DNA of 64,000 nucleotides from Mariannaea sp. PMI_226 (lineage: Eukaryota; Ascomycota; Sordariomycetes; Hypocreales; Nectriaceae): positions 372,001 to 436,000 of the forward strand of contig JANFOG010000011.1 in the NCBI GenBank assembly GCA_024336345.1, read 5' to 3'. Shown piece by piece: positions 1-11,955 of the stretch. Positions within the stretch are counted from its first letter, which is position 1; each line of letters starts with the position of its first letter. Both the position numbers and the translations under genes were made by a program. The notes under the pieces were generated by a model that saw only the letters and a list, made by a program, of their open reading frames with translations, did no database searches and was not told where the DNA came from.

Positions 1-73
1 GTCCGTGTACGTATCGAAACGAAACTCCTTCGAAAACACCCAAGACATTCAATACTGACAGTAGACTTTATAG

Positions 74-331
74 CTCATCCCCGCTCCCCGTGGTACTGGC
101 CTCGTTGCCTCTCCCGCTGTCAAGCGATTCCTCCAGCTCGCTGGTGTCGAGGATGCTTACACCTCTTCCGCCGGTTCCACCAAGACCCTCGAGAACACCC
201 TCAAGGCTACCTTCGTGGCTGTTTCCAACACTTACGGCTTCTTGACCCCTAACCTCTGGAAGGAGACCAAGCTGATCAGAAGTCCCCTGGACGAGTTCGC
301 GGATACCCTGCGGGATGGCAAGCGTTACTAG
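74..331 (+). CDS. RPS2: 40S ribosomal protein uS5 (RPS2), last exon
   Basis: Small-subunit ribosomal protein of the decoding/mRNA-entry region, acting in the cytosol. Reading from 74 gives 85 residues and a TAG stop: LIPAPRGTGLVASPAVKRFL, then a QLAGVEDAYTSSAGSTKTLE stretch and a C-terminus ending in DGKRY. This is the highly conserved tail of eukaryotic uS5. The exon is preceded by an intron end with a branch-like TACTGAC near 54 and the acceptor TAG at 71-73; the frame is phase 0. The intron donor is either at the very left edge or outside the window, so the upstream part of the gene is missing. The gene is convergent with the minus-strand gene ending at 623; the ~290 bp between them are 3' flanking sequence. 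Family assignment is very secure from conservation; the exact upstream splice donor is not. Confidence 0.93.
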   Translation, partial: LIPAPRGTGLVASPAVKRFLQLAGVEDAYTSSAGSTKTLENTLKATFVAVSNTYGFLTPNLWKETKLIRSPLDEFADTLRDGKRY

Positions 332-622
332 AGGGCTGGAAACGGTGCGCGGAGTCACGAATTGTGTTTCATTGCATGGTTGGCCGGGAACATCAGATTT
401 TTGAGGCTATGAAAAGGATGGCTTAGGTCTGAATGAAAAATAAATCCTTCGGTTACGTTCAACAAGGTTCTGTGATGAATTGGGCTATTCAACGTGATAA
501 TCCGAACATGCGCGTTTTCAAACGCTTGACATTTATGTGTATGTGGCCGAGACTAACAAGATATGAAACCGATTCCAAAAATCCTAAGAAAAAAAAATCC
601 CCCACAGCCTTTAACTAACTGG

Positions 623-3600
623 TTAACGTGTGCGACTCTTCTTGTTAACCCTTTCTAGGCTGAGTGGTTGAACTTCATTGATCCCGCGCTTGATGTTGGA
701 TCTTTGCGGCCGTTGTGCTGGCAGTGGCCGTGGGCTGGGGAATGGCCGACTTGGAGTTGGGAAGAATCGGCTTTCTTCTCGTCCTTCCTCTATCTGGCCT
801 TCATTATTTCTTATCTTCTCATTCTCATTCTCATTCCCAGTTATAAGCAAGTCTTCCTCAGAGGAATTACTGATATGAGAGATATCTTCAAGTTCGTCCT
901 CAACTTCGATCATGCTACACCTTCCGCTCTCGTCCAGAGACGCTGGAATCGGTTCTCGAGGCCTACTTTTGGGGATGTCTTTAGGATCAATCTCCGGGAG
1001 AGCGTATGGGTCGACAGGCCCCCTGAGATTAGACATCCAACCGCTCCACCAACTCTGCTTCTTTGATCTAGGCTCAACCCCTGTATGATCTGTTAGCTTC
1101 CTTCTTGTATGGCTTTCTGAGTTTGACTTACGATTCCTCCTTCTCTCCTCAAAAACCTTCTTCTGGTAAGGAGTATCGCCTGCCCAGTACTCCGTGACGC
1201 CCGGTATGAATTGTCTCCGGCCGAGGTGTGCTCCGGATTCATGATCTTCGACCTCATCGACAGAATCTTGTATAGTATCATCTTGCTTATCTTGTGGCGA
1301 GGCTCGTGCCTGGAATTGCGATGAGGAACCAGGGCGGGCCAGCTCAGGAGAAGCTTGCGCAGAAACCGAGAGCCACGGGAGCTGAGGGGAGTCTTGTATG
1401 ACAGGTTCAACTCTCTTTGGCCCCGATGCCTTGATTTCGGCCTGAGTACTTTCGAGTTGTAAATGAACAGGCCACCGGTTCATACTCCAGAACTTCGGTG
1501 CCTTGCCCCTACGAGCCGGGTGAGCAAATGCCCAAACCGGCTCTCTCATTTTGACGTCCCAGACAAGTCCATCATCTTCCACCTGAATGGCCCTAGTAGG
1601 GAGTAAGAGACTCTTGTTCTCGTATGACTCTCGGATGAGCCCATTGCGGATCAAGTGCCACGACTCGGCTTCTCCTGTACGGTTGCCTTGTTCAGATTCT
1701 TCCCATTCTTCCTTAAACTTATCTGGCTCAGCCATACGGACAACGTCGCGGTAAGCAGGCGTCTCGCGGTCTTGGCCTACTACAGAGGGCTTGGAATGCT
1801 GGAAAACGCTGTCCTCCCAGAACTTGATGACGGCGGCTAAGAAATCCTTATTGGATCCTCTCTGGGCTTGGCTGAGTCCTGCCTGTCCTTCTTTGTACTT
1901 GTCTCTAAGATCGTGCATAGTCTTCCCAAAACGGTAGCCTAGGCAGCACATGAAGTTGTATGTCTTCTGCAGATGCGTCGTGCCTGTAAATGATGGTGAA
2001 TGGGCTGCTGCCTTCCAGTTGGCTGCTGCCCTCCAGGTATGAATATCGTCCAACCTAGGCATTCCGGCGGGATATTCGATTTTCTCCGATTGTGGAACAG
2101 ACATGGTTGAGGGAATAGACACATCGTCATCGCCAATGCCCGCTTGGGATGATAATTCATCAGATCCTCCATGGGCTCTTGACTTTTCAACAGGCTTTTT
2201 ATATGAGGGCCGTAGTATCCAATTAACTCTGTCCTCAGGATGAAGTGTTGACACAGGACGAGCGACAGTGGTCTCGCCGCTTGAGTCAGTACTTACACTA
2301 TATAATATTAGCACAGCTCTCCATCGTAGATATTTTGACTTACCTGAGCTGGCCTCTTTCTGCCAAGACCTTGCTATACTCATCGATTTCTTCAGCTGTA
2401 AAGGTATGCCTCTTAACGGGTCCGTCGACATGTCTATTCAGCTCTTTCCTGAACTCATCTATTGTAACACTTTTCGTATCACGGAAGAGACTCTCATGGC
2501 TCTGATCATTTAGCATAGCCAGGACTCGGTTCTCAAACACCTGGGCGAGATGACCCAGCCTGAGGCCTTTTTCGGCTATCTGGATACTTTGTTCATTCAT
2601 GGAATTTGAACCAAGAAAGCCCAACCAATCTTCTTCCATGGGACGGATATGAATCAGCTCCCCTTTGGAGTTGAATTCATCGTCTCGAAAATGGAGGGGA
2701 TGACTTCCAAGGTCGGCACCCCGTAGACCGAGAGAGATATAGTCAAGAACATCACCTATTAATTTGCGTGGATATCTGAGGTGGGCTCTATTCAAACGAT
2801 GGGACAAGCCTCGGTACTGCAATAACGCCTCGTAGTCCTTTTCCATATATTTGTCCATGTCGCGGCGAACGTACGGCCCCATGATGTTATATGGCGTATT
2901 CATGATTGGTTCTTCACGGGTTGTCTCCTTCTTGAGACGGTATGCCTTCCTGATTGCGGCTAGATAGGTCTGTTTGAACCAGTGCGCCTCCTCCTCTAGG
3001 AACCACCTATGAGCTATGCTGTAGGCAAAAGGGTCATACGTTTCTCGCTTTGGAGGATCCTCAAGCTCAGGATTTTCCCAAAGCTCAACTGGTTCTATTT
3101 TCTCTCGCTGCAGGAGAACCAGAGTACGCCACGGGCTGCACACCAACCGATTCTCCATGTTGTCAAACATGTTAAGGCATTGCTGCAGAGCCGCTCGTCG
3201 AGCACCACGGAACTTGGACCACGATTTGAGATGGTTGATGTGAGGTTCGTCACGGTCGTGCGGTGGTGAAGTGTATTCAAGCTCCTGGAAAAGGTCTTCC
3301 GAGTTCAACATGATTGAAGTTGCCCGCACACCCTTAGAAATGCAGTAGTCGAAGGCCTCGTTCTCCGATCTAGCCATATTGAAGAGTTGGTCTGCCCGGT
3401 CAAGGTACTCCATGCCTCTCCAACGGTGTGGCTGGTTAGAGCCGAAAGTCCACATTTCGCCAGCATCAAAGTCATGTGCCTGGAGATAGTTGGGCAAAAG
3501 TGTGTCGATGGAGTATTGGGTATCGTGTATCCGTTTATCGCCCTTGTTAACAAGATGCTGCCCATCCATTTCATTCTCCTTGTGAAGTTTGGTCCCCCAA

Positions 3601-4737
3601 TTGACGGTCGAGCCGGAGATTGGTGGTAGTCTCTTACTCACAGAGGGGAAGGGGCTAAAGAAGTCAGTGTTGAGTTGTCTTTTGCCGTAGTGGTATTGCT
3701 CGAATTGCTCATGGGCCGCTAGCATTTCCATCACTTCGTGAAGATCCTTGTTCCAGGCTGCTCCGCTGTCAGCTCCCTGGGGTCCATCGATCAACTCCAA
3801 GCAGTAGTCGGCTATTTTGCGGAATTTCAGGCCCCAATCAGCGGTCTTGTCAATGTCGTTGTCCCTCAGAAATAACTTAGCACGATTGAGCTCGGCCGCT
3901 GGCGAGTCGATATTCTCGCCAGTGCTTGTTGTGTGGTTGCCTTGTTCCATATCAGCCGCATCGGAACTACCTGCAACGGCCGCTTGACCGCTGGCTCTCG
4001 GGTCACTTCTTTGCTGGTCACCCGGGACGTCGGCAAGTGTCGCATAACCAGGGTTATTTCGGTTGGAGGCTATCTCCAGTGATGGTGAGCCGATGAGAGA
4101 GCTGTCTGCTTCATCCAGTGAGGAAGATAACATACGCTCCGGTGGGCTAATGGCTCCATGCCATGAATTCAGTCTCGTGCTAGTAAGCCTCTCGATAGGC
4201 TCTGGTTGGGGGCTTGGGTGAGCCGGCCTTGGAGAAAGAGACGATCCGGATGTCCTAGGCTCATTGTCTTGGTATGTCAGCGTTATGTTCAAAGTAAGGA
4301 TCATAGCCGCTTACCTTTACGATATGACCTAACTGATGAATACTTGTCCCCAAATAATCGGTCGAGAGCAAGGCGAAACTCTGACGTTAATTTCTTGTCC
4401 TCTTCAGGAAAAAAGTTGCCGAAGATGATGCGACTTTCGATACACTGTTCCAATCCTACGTAGAAGGTGCCGTAGTCGTGGTACGTGTTGTAAGGCTCGA
4501 AGGCTTTTTGGAGTTCAGGGGGTAGAAAATCTTGAATAACATAGAAGCATTCAGCTATGTCATCTATTCCATGTAAGCGCGGGTATGAGGGCTCTGAGTG
4601 CTTCGTATCAACTCACCAAGCTTCTTAGTCATATTATCGTTTGCCATTCCCAGGCTCCCAGACGGATCCATATTGGCTTCAGTCCCAGTCTGTAGAGAAT
4701 CTGGCTCTCGGGCGCTTGAATGCAAGCCTTCACCCAT
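623..4737 (-). CDS. Uncharacterised fungal protein, five exons, ~1305 aa
   Basis: I do not recognise this protein. Exons read on the minus strand: 4737-4617, 4563-4315, 4267-2344, 2297 (or 2279)-1132, 1080-623. All junctions have GT/AG ends and keep frame, giving about 1305 residues. The start chosen is the ATG at 4737 (MGEGLHSS); an upstream in-frame ATG at 4821 is possible. The N-terminal third has a well-ordered region (FYVIQDFLPPELQKAF, YNTYHDYGTFYVGLEQC). A Ser/Pro-rich linker follows, then a long region rich in Trp, Tyr and charged residues that looks globular and helical. The C-terminal ~350 residues are charged, low in complexity and end in a basic KKSRTR tail, suggesting a nuclear or disordered segment. 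No signal peptide or membrane segment is visible. The last intron (1131-1081, 51 nt) is a multiple of three with no stop, so retention would only insert 17 residues. Confidence 0.75.
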
Positions 4738-7700
4738 CCTGAAGAGAAGGGAACGATCTAGACGATAGACTGAAGCGAATGGTAAACACGTAAATAACTG
4801 AAAATCAGGCTTATCTGGCACAAGATACTACGGCACTTGGAACGTAATTAGAGGAGAATTACGTAGAAGTTTGGTTTCGATATAGAAAGAGAGAAAATAA
4901 AATTGTGTATTACGAGCTTTTGTGTCCTTTCTAGTGAGGCGGAAACAAAGAACATCATCATTCAGTAGCTATATGTACGGTTACTGTTCGTCGCGTGTTT
5001 TGTGGCGTAGTTCCAGACGAACAAAGAATCGGAGAACAAAACTGCCCTCGGGCAGGTAGCGGGCGCCGTTCGTAGCCTTTTAGGAAAATCTTCAGTGCAC
5101 AGGTTTTTTTCTAAAACGTTAAGCAAAGGACTTCTTTGTCCGAGTTCTTTGTTGAAGAGGACGAGAAGATTTGGCATAGGGTGAGCAAACATGGAACAGA
5201 ACAAATTTGCTAATGAGGCCTTCACATTGTCAGGCATATCATATGCAGGTTGTTCATTTCACAGAGAGCAATAACTATGACAAGTTCTTCATTCTTCGTG
5301 TTGATCTAGGTGCTGAGCATAATTACTCTTAAAGTCGCACAATCGTTCACTTCTTCTGACTGGAAGTTGCCCCTGGCACTTACCCATATCTTGGGTAAGG
5401 ATTGAGTTAGTTGAATGGATCTGGCAGATGTAATCGCTCCTGTGTTACTTGAGCCGTTACTAATGATGCAGGGGGGGACTCGAATATTCGAAACATCAGT
5501 CTAATTCGACGCCGAATTGAGAAGTTGGGAGACTCTGTGTAGAGTACAGCAAGCCCACAATTGACAAAGTCAGCCATTCAGGTTCTTATCGGTACTCAAA
5601 CGAACGAGATTTATCCCCTTCCGGACTAAGTTGACGCTCATAGAAGCTGGTGAGCATAAAGGTCGTTGCCCTAGCTACCATCTTCACTCCTGGTTGAGAA
5701 GAGAGGCTGGGTCAATAGTTGAAGGAGCATAGCATATTCTAGTTTTGGCACTAACCATCCCCTGGCATCTCCAAATGGCGTCTCCGATCAGATTCTCGGC
5801 TACTTGGCTAAGAGACCCCTAATACAAGTTACTAAGTCGAGTATCCAGGCTAATTCTGCATTGTGATCAAAAAGGGTCTGGTTGGTTTTTCTTGATGCAC
5901 GTCGACAGCAGGCGCAGGCATGTCGGGCCTTTCACATTTTTCATCTAGCCTTGCTTGGAAGTTGCCCAGTCAGATACACAGCACAGACTCGTATTCAGAT
6001 AGTCTCGTCAAAGGGTTTAGGAGAGATTCTTCATTTACGGATTGCATGTCGACTTCTGCCGTAAAACGGAGAGTCACCGTTTAACAATGGCCCAGTCTGG
6101 TCACAAGAAAACTGTGGGCTGGGCAGCGTTATTGCTGTGTTCATACTTCCCAGCACACGCATCCCACTCGTCAACGAGGGTGCCATCGATCATGGGGAGA
6201 TATGAAATGCCACAAGCCCGATTTGGTTATAAAAGGGTTGAGCGAAGGTAGAGAAGGAGGTCATGCATCGGCCGAAGTTCCTAGCATTATGAGCATGACA
6301 TTGGGCCGGGGGGCTGCGGTCGCGGCCACGTCTTTCAAGACGTAGACGACTACGGATCGGCCGGGGACCAACATGAGGTCCCCTCCAGCAGCTAAAGAGC
6401 TCAACTGGAGTTGCGTCGTCTATGGTGGAGCCGCGGCAGATGTCGGCAAAAGAAGCGCCCTGGGCGCCCAAGCGCAAGAGAAATTAGAAAGACGATGCAC
6501 TGACAAGGTGAGGCGGGGTAGAGGGGATTTGATAAGAGGCAAGAAATCCGGAACAGTTTATATAACACAGGTTTGAGGAAGAACTGGTGGAGCTGTTGAT
6601 AGGCCAGCGCAGACGAGGATGATCCTGGTTGAAACGATGAAACAACCAACTCAGCGACAGATTAATGTTGAGTGTGATAGGAGCTAGGATATGCCTTTCG
6701 GTTGCATTAATGCAGGCTGGATCCTGCACAGCCTCTTGGGTTTGCGTATGAAGAACTAGTGATTGATCCAGGCACGAGGGGTGGTGTCCTTGAGAAAGAG
6801 GGCGCTTGTAAGCACTCCCGAGTGCTTGAACCCATGCTTGTTGCCTCATCCAGGGCAGTGCTTGGACCCAAAGAGAAGTGATCAGGGCAAGACTACTGAC
6901 TGACCTTATATACTAATGCAACCCGGGATGATGAATTATGTGGCTGATGAAATAGGTGTGGCTGGTGACGGCAGCAAGTGGATAACATGGGCGACGAAAG
7001 CGACGTAGCTTGGGTAGACGCCGCGTGTGTGTGGCGTGTTCCAGCTGAGCTTCGCCCAGCCAAAGATCAGCAGCAAGTCCTTTCAGCTTCGGTCAGGGCC
7101 GGACTCGGTCCAATACCTAGGCATGGCCAAACTCGTGCGTAATAACTCCTTTCAATAATTCGAGTTCTATTTAGTGTCTAGAAGTATTTAGATCTGCCGT
7201 CTTGGTAGCCACAACGGTCTAGATCAGGGCTTTCCGCTGGTGCGTGGTACATTGCGAGGCCTTTCAAGGGCAAGAGTCCCCTGTTGATAGCGGACTTTAC
7301 AAATCGCAGGCAGTCACGCGGCTTACTTCTTGTGCCGAAATCCGGAATAATGCTTATCAACGTTGAGTTTCTCACTCCCAAGAAGAAACAAATAGCATAT
7401 GCTCCCTTTGCATCGCATTTGCGGGAACGAACAAAAGACAACAGAATCTCCGTATGCGAATGCTGTACTAAATAAGTAGGAAATATCATGTGCTAAATGA
7501 GACAAACTACCCTGTACATAGAACGTGACATTTAGTCCTAAGTTCCGGCCCTTTGAGTGAACTGTTCTATCTTGACCTAGCAAAAAAGCGGATCGATGTG
7601 GTGCAATTAACCAGGCGAGCTTGCAAAGTACCGAATCAAGGTAGTTTTAATTCTTTGAGGACCAGTAATTGCCCAACTGCGACAATGGAACAAGACGCTT

Positions 7701-8092
7701 CCAGGATATTATGGATGCTCCTCGAGGGGCACGCCTCAATTGGAGGCTTGTTCGAGATCACCAATGGCCACCCGTGTAGTAGTTCGACCAGCAGTTTATG
7801 AAAGAATAGTTACGCAGTCCTTGCTTGCTGTGCTCCATACAAGCCAAGTGGACATGTCAGTTGTTGACGTAGCGCTGATACTCAAAAAGGTTGTACGGGT
7901 GACGCAAGTCAGGTCAAGTCAATCAAGGACCGGGCGTTTAGGAATAATTAAAAAATACACGGAAGCGTAAGGTAGAGGGGTAGGGTAGTTGTTAGGTATT
8001 CCAAGAACAGCAAGCTGCCCGTTCGGCCAGCTGAAGTAATGATTTCAACTGATGCCTCGCCCGCTTCATGCCACTGCCACTAGAATTCTTTC
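4738..8092. other. Intergenic region, no supported gene
   Basis: About 3.4 kb between the divergent 1305-aa gene and the arrestin gene. It must hold both promoters. Only short open frames occur, on both strands, none with conserved-looking sequence or splice structure. I see no tRNA, no repeat family and no transposon remains. Confidence 0.5.
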
Positions 8093-8095
8093 ATG

Positions 8096-9040
8096 CTGAC
8101 AAGTAAGTCCCCGACTTGCCCACGAATTTCAAAGCACCCCAAGCAATTAATCAATCAATCCGATTCTTACTCCGTACACCCACAAAACCCACACACACCC
8201 GTCTGCTAAGGCGGCAGCTGTTGTGTGTATCCGGCCCCCAACACCCACCACTCCATCTCCCACAATCCACAATCCACTCCTCCAAAGACTCGCAACCTTG
8301 TTAGAGTCCAAGACCTGGAGTGCACCTGGCCCCCCCCTCATCCTGCTCATCATCCAGGCACTGGGCACCTTACCCTCCCTGTACCTAGCTAAGGAAATAA
8401 GCGTCAGTGGTAGGCATACTCTCAGCCCTCTCTACTGTACTGCAGTCTGCCCGGCCCTGGACCAACCTGTGATCCATCCCACATCCTCCCACTCTCTCCA
8501 CCAAACACCGCACGCCCAGTCCCTCTTGTTTCTAACTTCTTCGTGCATTACAATATTACTTTCCTTCCAGGCGCAATCGTCACCCTCATCTTGCCTTGGC
8601 CCTGTCTGTCCCGTAAACGCTTCCCCGGCCTGTCGCTCTATCTCGCGTGCCACTGTCCATAATTAGCACCCCCACCTTCGTCTCCCGACCGACTGACCAG
8701 CCCAAAGGCTCTGCGCTGCGCTTAACACGCACCCGCCAGAGGTTCCCAGCTTGAACGCTTGAATTCATGATCGCAGCATCCTCGACTTCAAGGCTCCGGT
8801 TCCGGCTCCGGCTGCAGCTCCAGCTTTGGCACAGGCTGTAGCTTGTTCTCGCTCTCACCTTTGCCCTTCCCTCCTCGAGCATCGCCATACCATCATCTCC
8901 CTCTGGCGCCCGCCCGCCCTTCCCCCACACTCGAATCCGCAAGGCCGCCTCACGACCGCCCTCACTGTTCCATCACGGTCGCTGAGTCTCACCCACAACT
9001 CACCTCCCTCCGTTCTCTCAAACATAATAGCCATTCCGCC
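8096..9040 (+). promoter_or_regulatory. Long pyrimidine-rich, nearly AUG-free leader/promoter of the arrestin gene
   Basis: Reading the plus strand from 8096 to 9040 there is a single ATG, at 8767; about 15 would be expected by chance. The stretch is C/T-rich, as is usual for promoters and leaders of Hypocreales genes. The lack of ATG is what selection on a scanned 5' untranslated region produces, so transcription probably starts well upstream of the coding start, possibly near 8.1 kb. The transcription start is inferred, not seen. Confidence 0.55.
8767..8841 (+). CDS. Upstream ORF (24 codons, Arg/Leu-rich) in the arrestin leader
   Basis: The only ATG in 945 nt of presumed leader opens a 24-codon frame ending in TAG at 8839-8841. 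Its second half alternates Leu with Arg or Gln (RLRFRLRLQLQLWHRL). It ends 199 nt before the main ATG at 9041, leaving room for reinitiation. It could reduce or condition translation of the arrestin. Whether it is transcribed, or removed in a leader intron, cannot be told from the sequence. Confidence 0.35.
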   Translation: MIAASSTSRLRFRLRLQLQLWHRL

Positions 9041-10362
9041 ATGTCCGCGCCCGCAAGTGTAAGGGTCTCTGGCCCTCCTAATGCTAATTTCCTCGTGGGC
9101 TATCCGGGAATTTCAGCGACTTTGGTATGTTCAACCCGTTGGTTAAATCTGATGCTCACCCGATGCTGACATAGCATATTCAGCCGCGCATTGAAGGCAA
9201 AGTCGAAATTCGTCCAGGCCAAGGCTTCTCTATGCCCGTCCCCGTGTCCCTCGTCCGAATATGCTTACAACGCCGCGAATCCATCCATCCCGATGCCGAG
9301 AGCATTACTAAACGACATTTGGGTACTCCCCGTCGAGAGACCACGGATGTGGTAGGCAAGGAATTGCTTCTCTTCCGTTGCGCATCCGGAAAGGAAGCAG
9401 AAAAAGTCATCGCGATGGATCTTCCCTTCGTGCTCTTCATTCCATTTGGCCGCGGTGGAGAAGAAACGAACAGACGGATTCCTCCCGCATCTCTACAGCT
9501 CCCCAGTCGAACTGCCGAGACCTACTACGAACTCGTCGTCACCGTCCAACAAGGACATAGCAACCAATATAAATACAGCTTCCCCGTACCGCTACAACGC
9601 TACGATACTCTATCCACATTTGGCATGTACAATAAACCCGAATCTAAACTTGTTACCGTCGATAATATTGTCCATCTTGGCATCAACCTCCCCCGCTGGA
9701 GCTACGGTCCAAGCGACCCCATTGCTGTTTATATCAAACTATCACCCAACCCAGACTGGAAGTCAAAAGCGAAACGTGTGACCATTGATAAAATTACTCT
9801 TACCATTGAGGAGGAAATAACCTACAATCCCGAGGGAGATGAGCCAACCAAGAAGATCAACAAAATATCAAAACAGGTGCAGGTCGTCAAAACGAAGATG
9901 CCCGAGGCTGGATACGCCACAAATGTCGGTCTTTGCTTCCCTTCGAAAGATCTACGAGATCCAGAAGGCATTATCAAGCGAGGGAAACCCCAATTCCCAC
10001 TTTACGAAGTCACATCATTCACAACCACATCTACGCTTTACAAGATCGAGTTCTACCTTAACATTAAGGTATACACATCAATTTCAGACTTCTTAGCTAT
10101 CATTCGCTAACTTCTATAGGTTCAACTAAGTGGTGCTAGGGATGTCAGCCTTCGACAGCCAATCGTCATCTGTCCACTTGACCAACAAAGCTGCAAAGAA
10201 GAGATGGATGCTATTGAACAATCAGCAAAGGATGCTTCACATGTCGACCCGAACAACCCTATGCTTCCAGCTCGCATGGTCATTCTCGCCAACGATCGCG
10301 ATTCATTACGTGCATTAGGTCTCTGTATGGTTGGTGGCCAGAAAAAGCCATTTATCGAATGA
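9041..10362 (+). CDS. Arrestin-like protein, LDB19/ART1 type, 3 exons, ~403 aa
   Basis: Exons 9041-9124, 9184-10068 and 10120-10362 join in frame to about 403 residues. The first intron could also end at 9174, adding His-Ile-Gln; I prefer 9183 because the branch GCTGAC at 9165 is then at a normal distance. The protein is a beta-rich arrestin fold: an N-terminal half with GKVEIRPG and VSLVRICLQRRE, a middle with LPFVLFIPFGRGGEE and PVPLQRYDTLSTFGMYN, and a second half with YGPSDPIAVYIKLSP and ITLTIEEEITYNPEGDE. The sequence matches what I know of fungal LDB19-type arrestins. Family members are adaptors that bring Rsp5-type ubiquitin ligases to plasma-membrane transporters for endocytosis. I did not see a clear PPxY ligase-binding motif, and at ~400 residues it is shorter than yeast Art1, so its ligase link is uncertain. 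The 3' region runs toward a tRNA gene. Confidence 0.82.
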
Positions 10363-11606
10363 ACGAGAACTACGGAAACATATGGCTTATGAAAACAACC
10401 TCCGTATCATGTCTCCGATAATGAACCACGTCACGAGATTGTACGATATACCATGCGCACCACATGCGGATTGATGAGGCCAGCGCAGCTGCGAACTGGA
10501 TACTCTTACTAGGATCACCCGCTGGGGAGATACCAAATACGGGGCGTTTGATGATTTTTCGGGGGATTGACGAAAGACAGGATCGGTACACAGTCATGAT
10601 TTAGGCGTTCAGGAGGGTACGGTACAGGCGAGGAGCGAGTTCAAGGAGAACAGACGATTCGCGACGCTCTCAAGCGGTGTCTGGCGTGCGCGTTGATTTG
10701 AGAGTTTTACTCTAGGGGTAACTTGGGTTCGTGAAGGGAAAGGTATGACGAAGATGATTTACGACCGACTTGGACCATCGGCAAACAAAAATTCTAGGTC
10801 TCATGTAGTGCACACGAGTCATCTCGCTACCAGCAGGTATGTCATCTGTAGTATAGCAGTCAGAAATAGACGAAGCTTGAAGATGAATGAGCGCAAGGCG
10901 CCCACATTCAGGATACCAGATGCCAAGAGTGCAAACATGACAGCCTGTCTGAGAAAAGTAATATGGCCAATACTTGATGAAACCATGAAAGAAAAAGTAT
11001 GAATTAGTTCAAGTTCAGCGAGAAATAGGGTCAACAACATCGTCAAGAAGAACAGAATTGAATTAATGTTCAATTTCAGTATCGACTTGATGACGATCGA
11101 TTCTGAGTGGACCGTGTACAGCAACAACAAAAAAGCTACAAAAATTGCCGACAAGTTATCTCTATTTCTTCAAGGCTCAGTACAAAATCCACTATTCGGT
11201 GTTATGGTCTTATTCACTGTTTGCATCATGCATTTCTGGAATTATAACCATGGATATCGATAGGTACTGGGCTTGACCTTGGTTTACTTCAAGGAGCACA
11301 CAGTTATGATTGATCGACCCTTATCTTACATCCTATGTAATCTATATATTCAAGGCAAACACCCATCGCCCGCTCAAAGAATCTGGGTTTTTTTTTTCTT
11401 CTTAATAAGAGGGCAATGTTTACAGTTATCATCCCTGGTTGGAGTGTAATTAACCCCCAGTTTCGATGATATAGCTGCTTTCCATAAAACTAAGACACAG
11501 CCACAAGGTTGTTGAAACCCTCTGATCACCACGACCACGTACGCGGAAATGACAGTTAATCTTTAATAGAAGAAAAAAAAGAAGTTTTAACAAAAAAAGA
11601 TTTGAA
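10363..11606. other. Intergenic region with one doubtful hydrophobic ORF
   Basis: This is the 3' flank of the arrestin gene and the downstream flank of the minus-strand tRNA. The only notable item is a minus-strand open frame at 11154-10819, discussed under findings. It lacks an ATG at its left end and has no recognisable family, so I do not annotate it as a gene. Confidence 0.4.
11592..11598 (-). terminator. RNA polymerase III terminator of tRNA-Leu
   Basis: Seven A residues on the plus strand (T7 on the tRNA strand) begin 9 nt after the tRNA 3' end. A run of T is the usual Pol III stop. Confidence 0.8.
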
Positions 11607-11710
11607 TCCGGACGGCAGGGTTCGAACCTGCGCGGTTTCCCACTGCGGATCGTTTATGGTTCGAAAGAACAAACCTAAACACAGCGCCTTAACCACTCGG
11701 CCACGTCCGG
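11607..11710 (-). tRNA. tRNA-Leu (anticodon UAG) with a ~25-nt intron
   Basis: On the minus strand the acceptor stem is CCGGACG paired with CGTCCGG, with discriminator A at 11607. The D arm reads GCCGAGTGGTTAAGGC, which holds the A box, and the T arm is GCAGG-TTCGAAC-CCTGC, which holds the B box. The anticodon stem CTGTG pairs with CGCAG. The loop starts TT-TAG-G, giving anticodon TAG, so the tRNA reads CUA leucine codons. The ~25 nt after position 37 are an intron at the canonical site. A long variable arm with a GAAA loop fits the class II tRNA-Leu shape. CCA is not encoded, as expected in a eukaryote. The gene is 245 bp from, and divergent to, SEN54, whose product cuts out such introns. 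Confidence 0.92.
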
Positions 11711-11955
11711 TGTATTTGTGTGAGAATTGGCAAACAATTTAGCACTAAGTAGCTGTAGGGGTAAAGGTGAGATTTTAGGGTAGAGCTTTCACAAGGATTC
11801 AGACCCTCTCATAGCTACTTTTCTTCTACATCGATTTTACAGTACATCATTCAGTGACTCAAAGCAACGCGACATGATTTGCTAAGCAATCACCAAGAAT
11901 TCTTCTTTTTTCTATACCATTATACTGAAGCTACCATACCTCTCGCGGCTTCACA

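Noticed and set aside
6484..6849. 121-codon minus-strand frame in the 4.7-8.1 kb intergenic region
   Set aside because: Contains no conserved-looking segment; Ser/Pro/His-rich and overlapped by frames on both strands.
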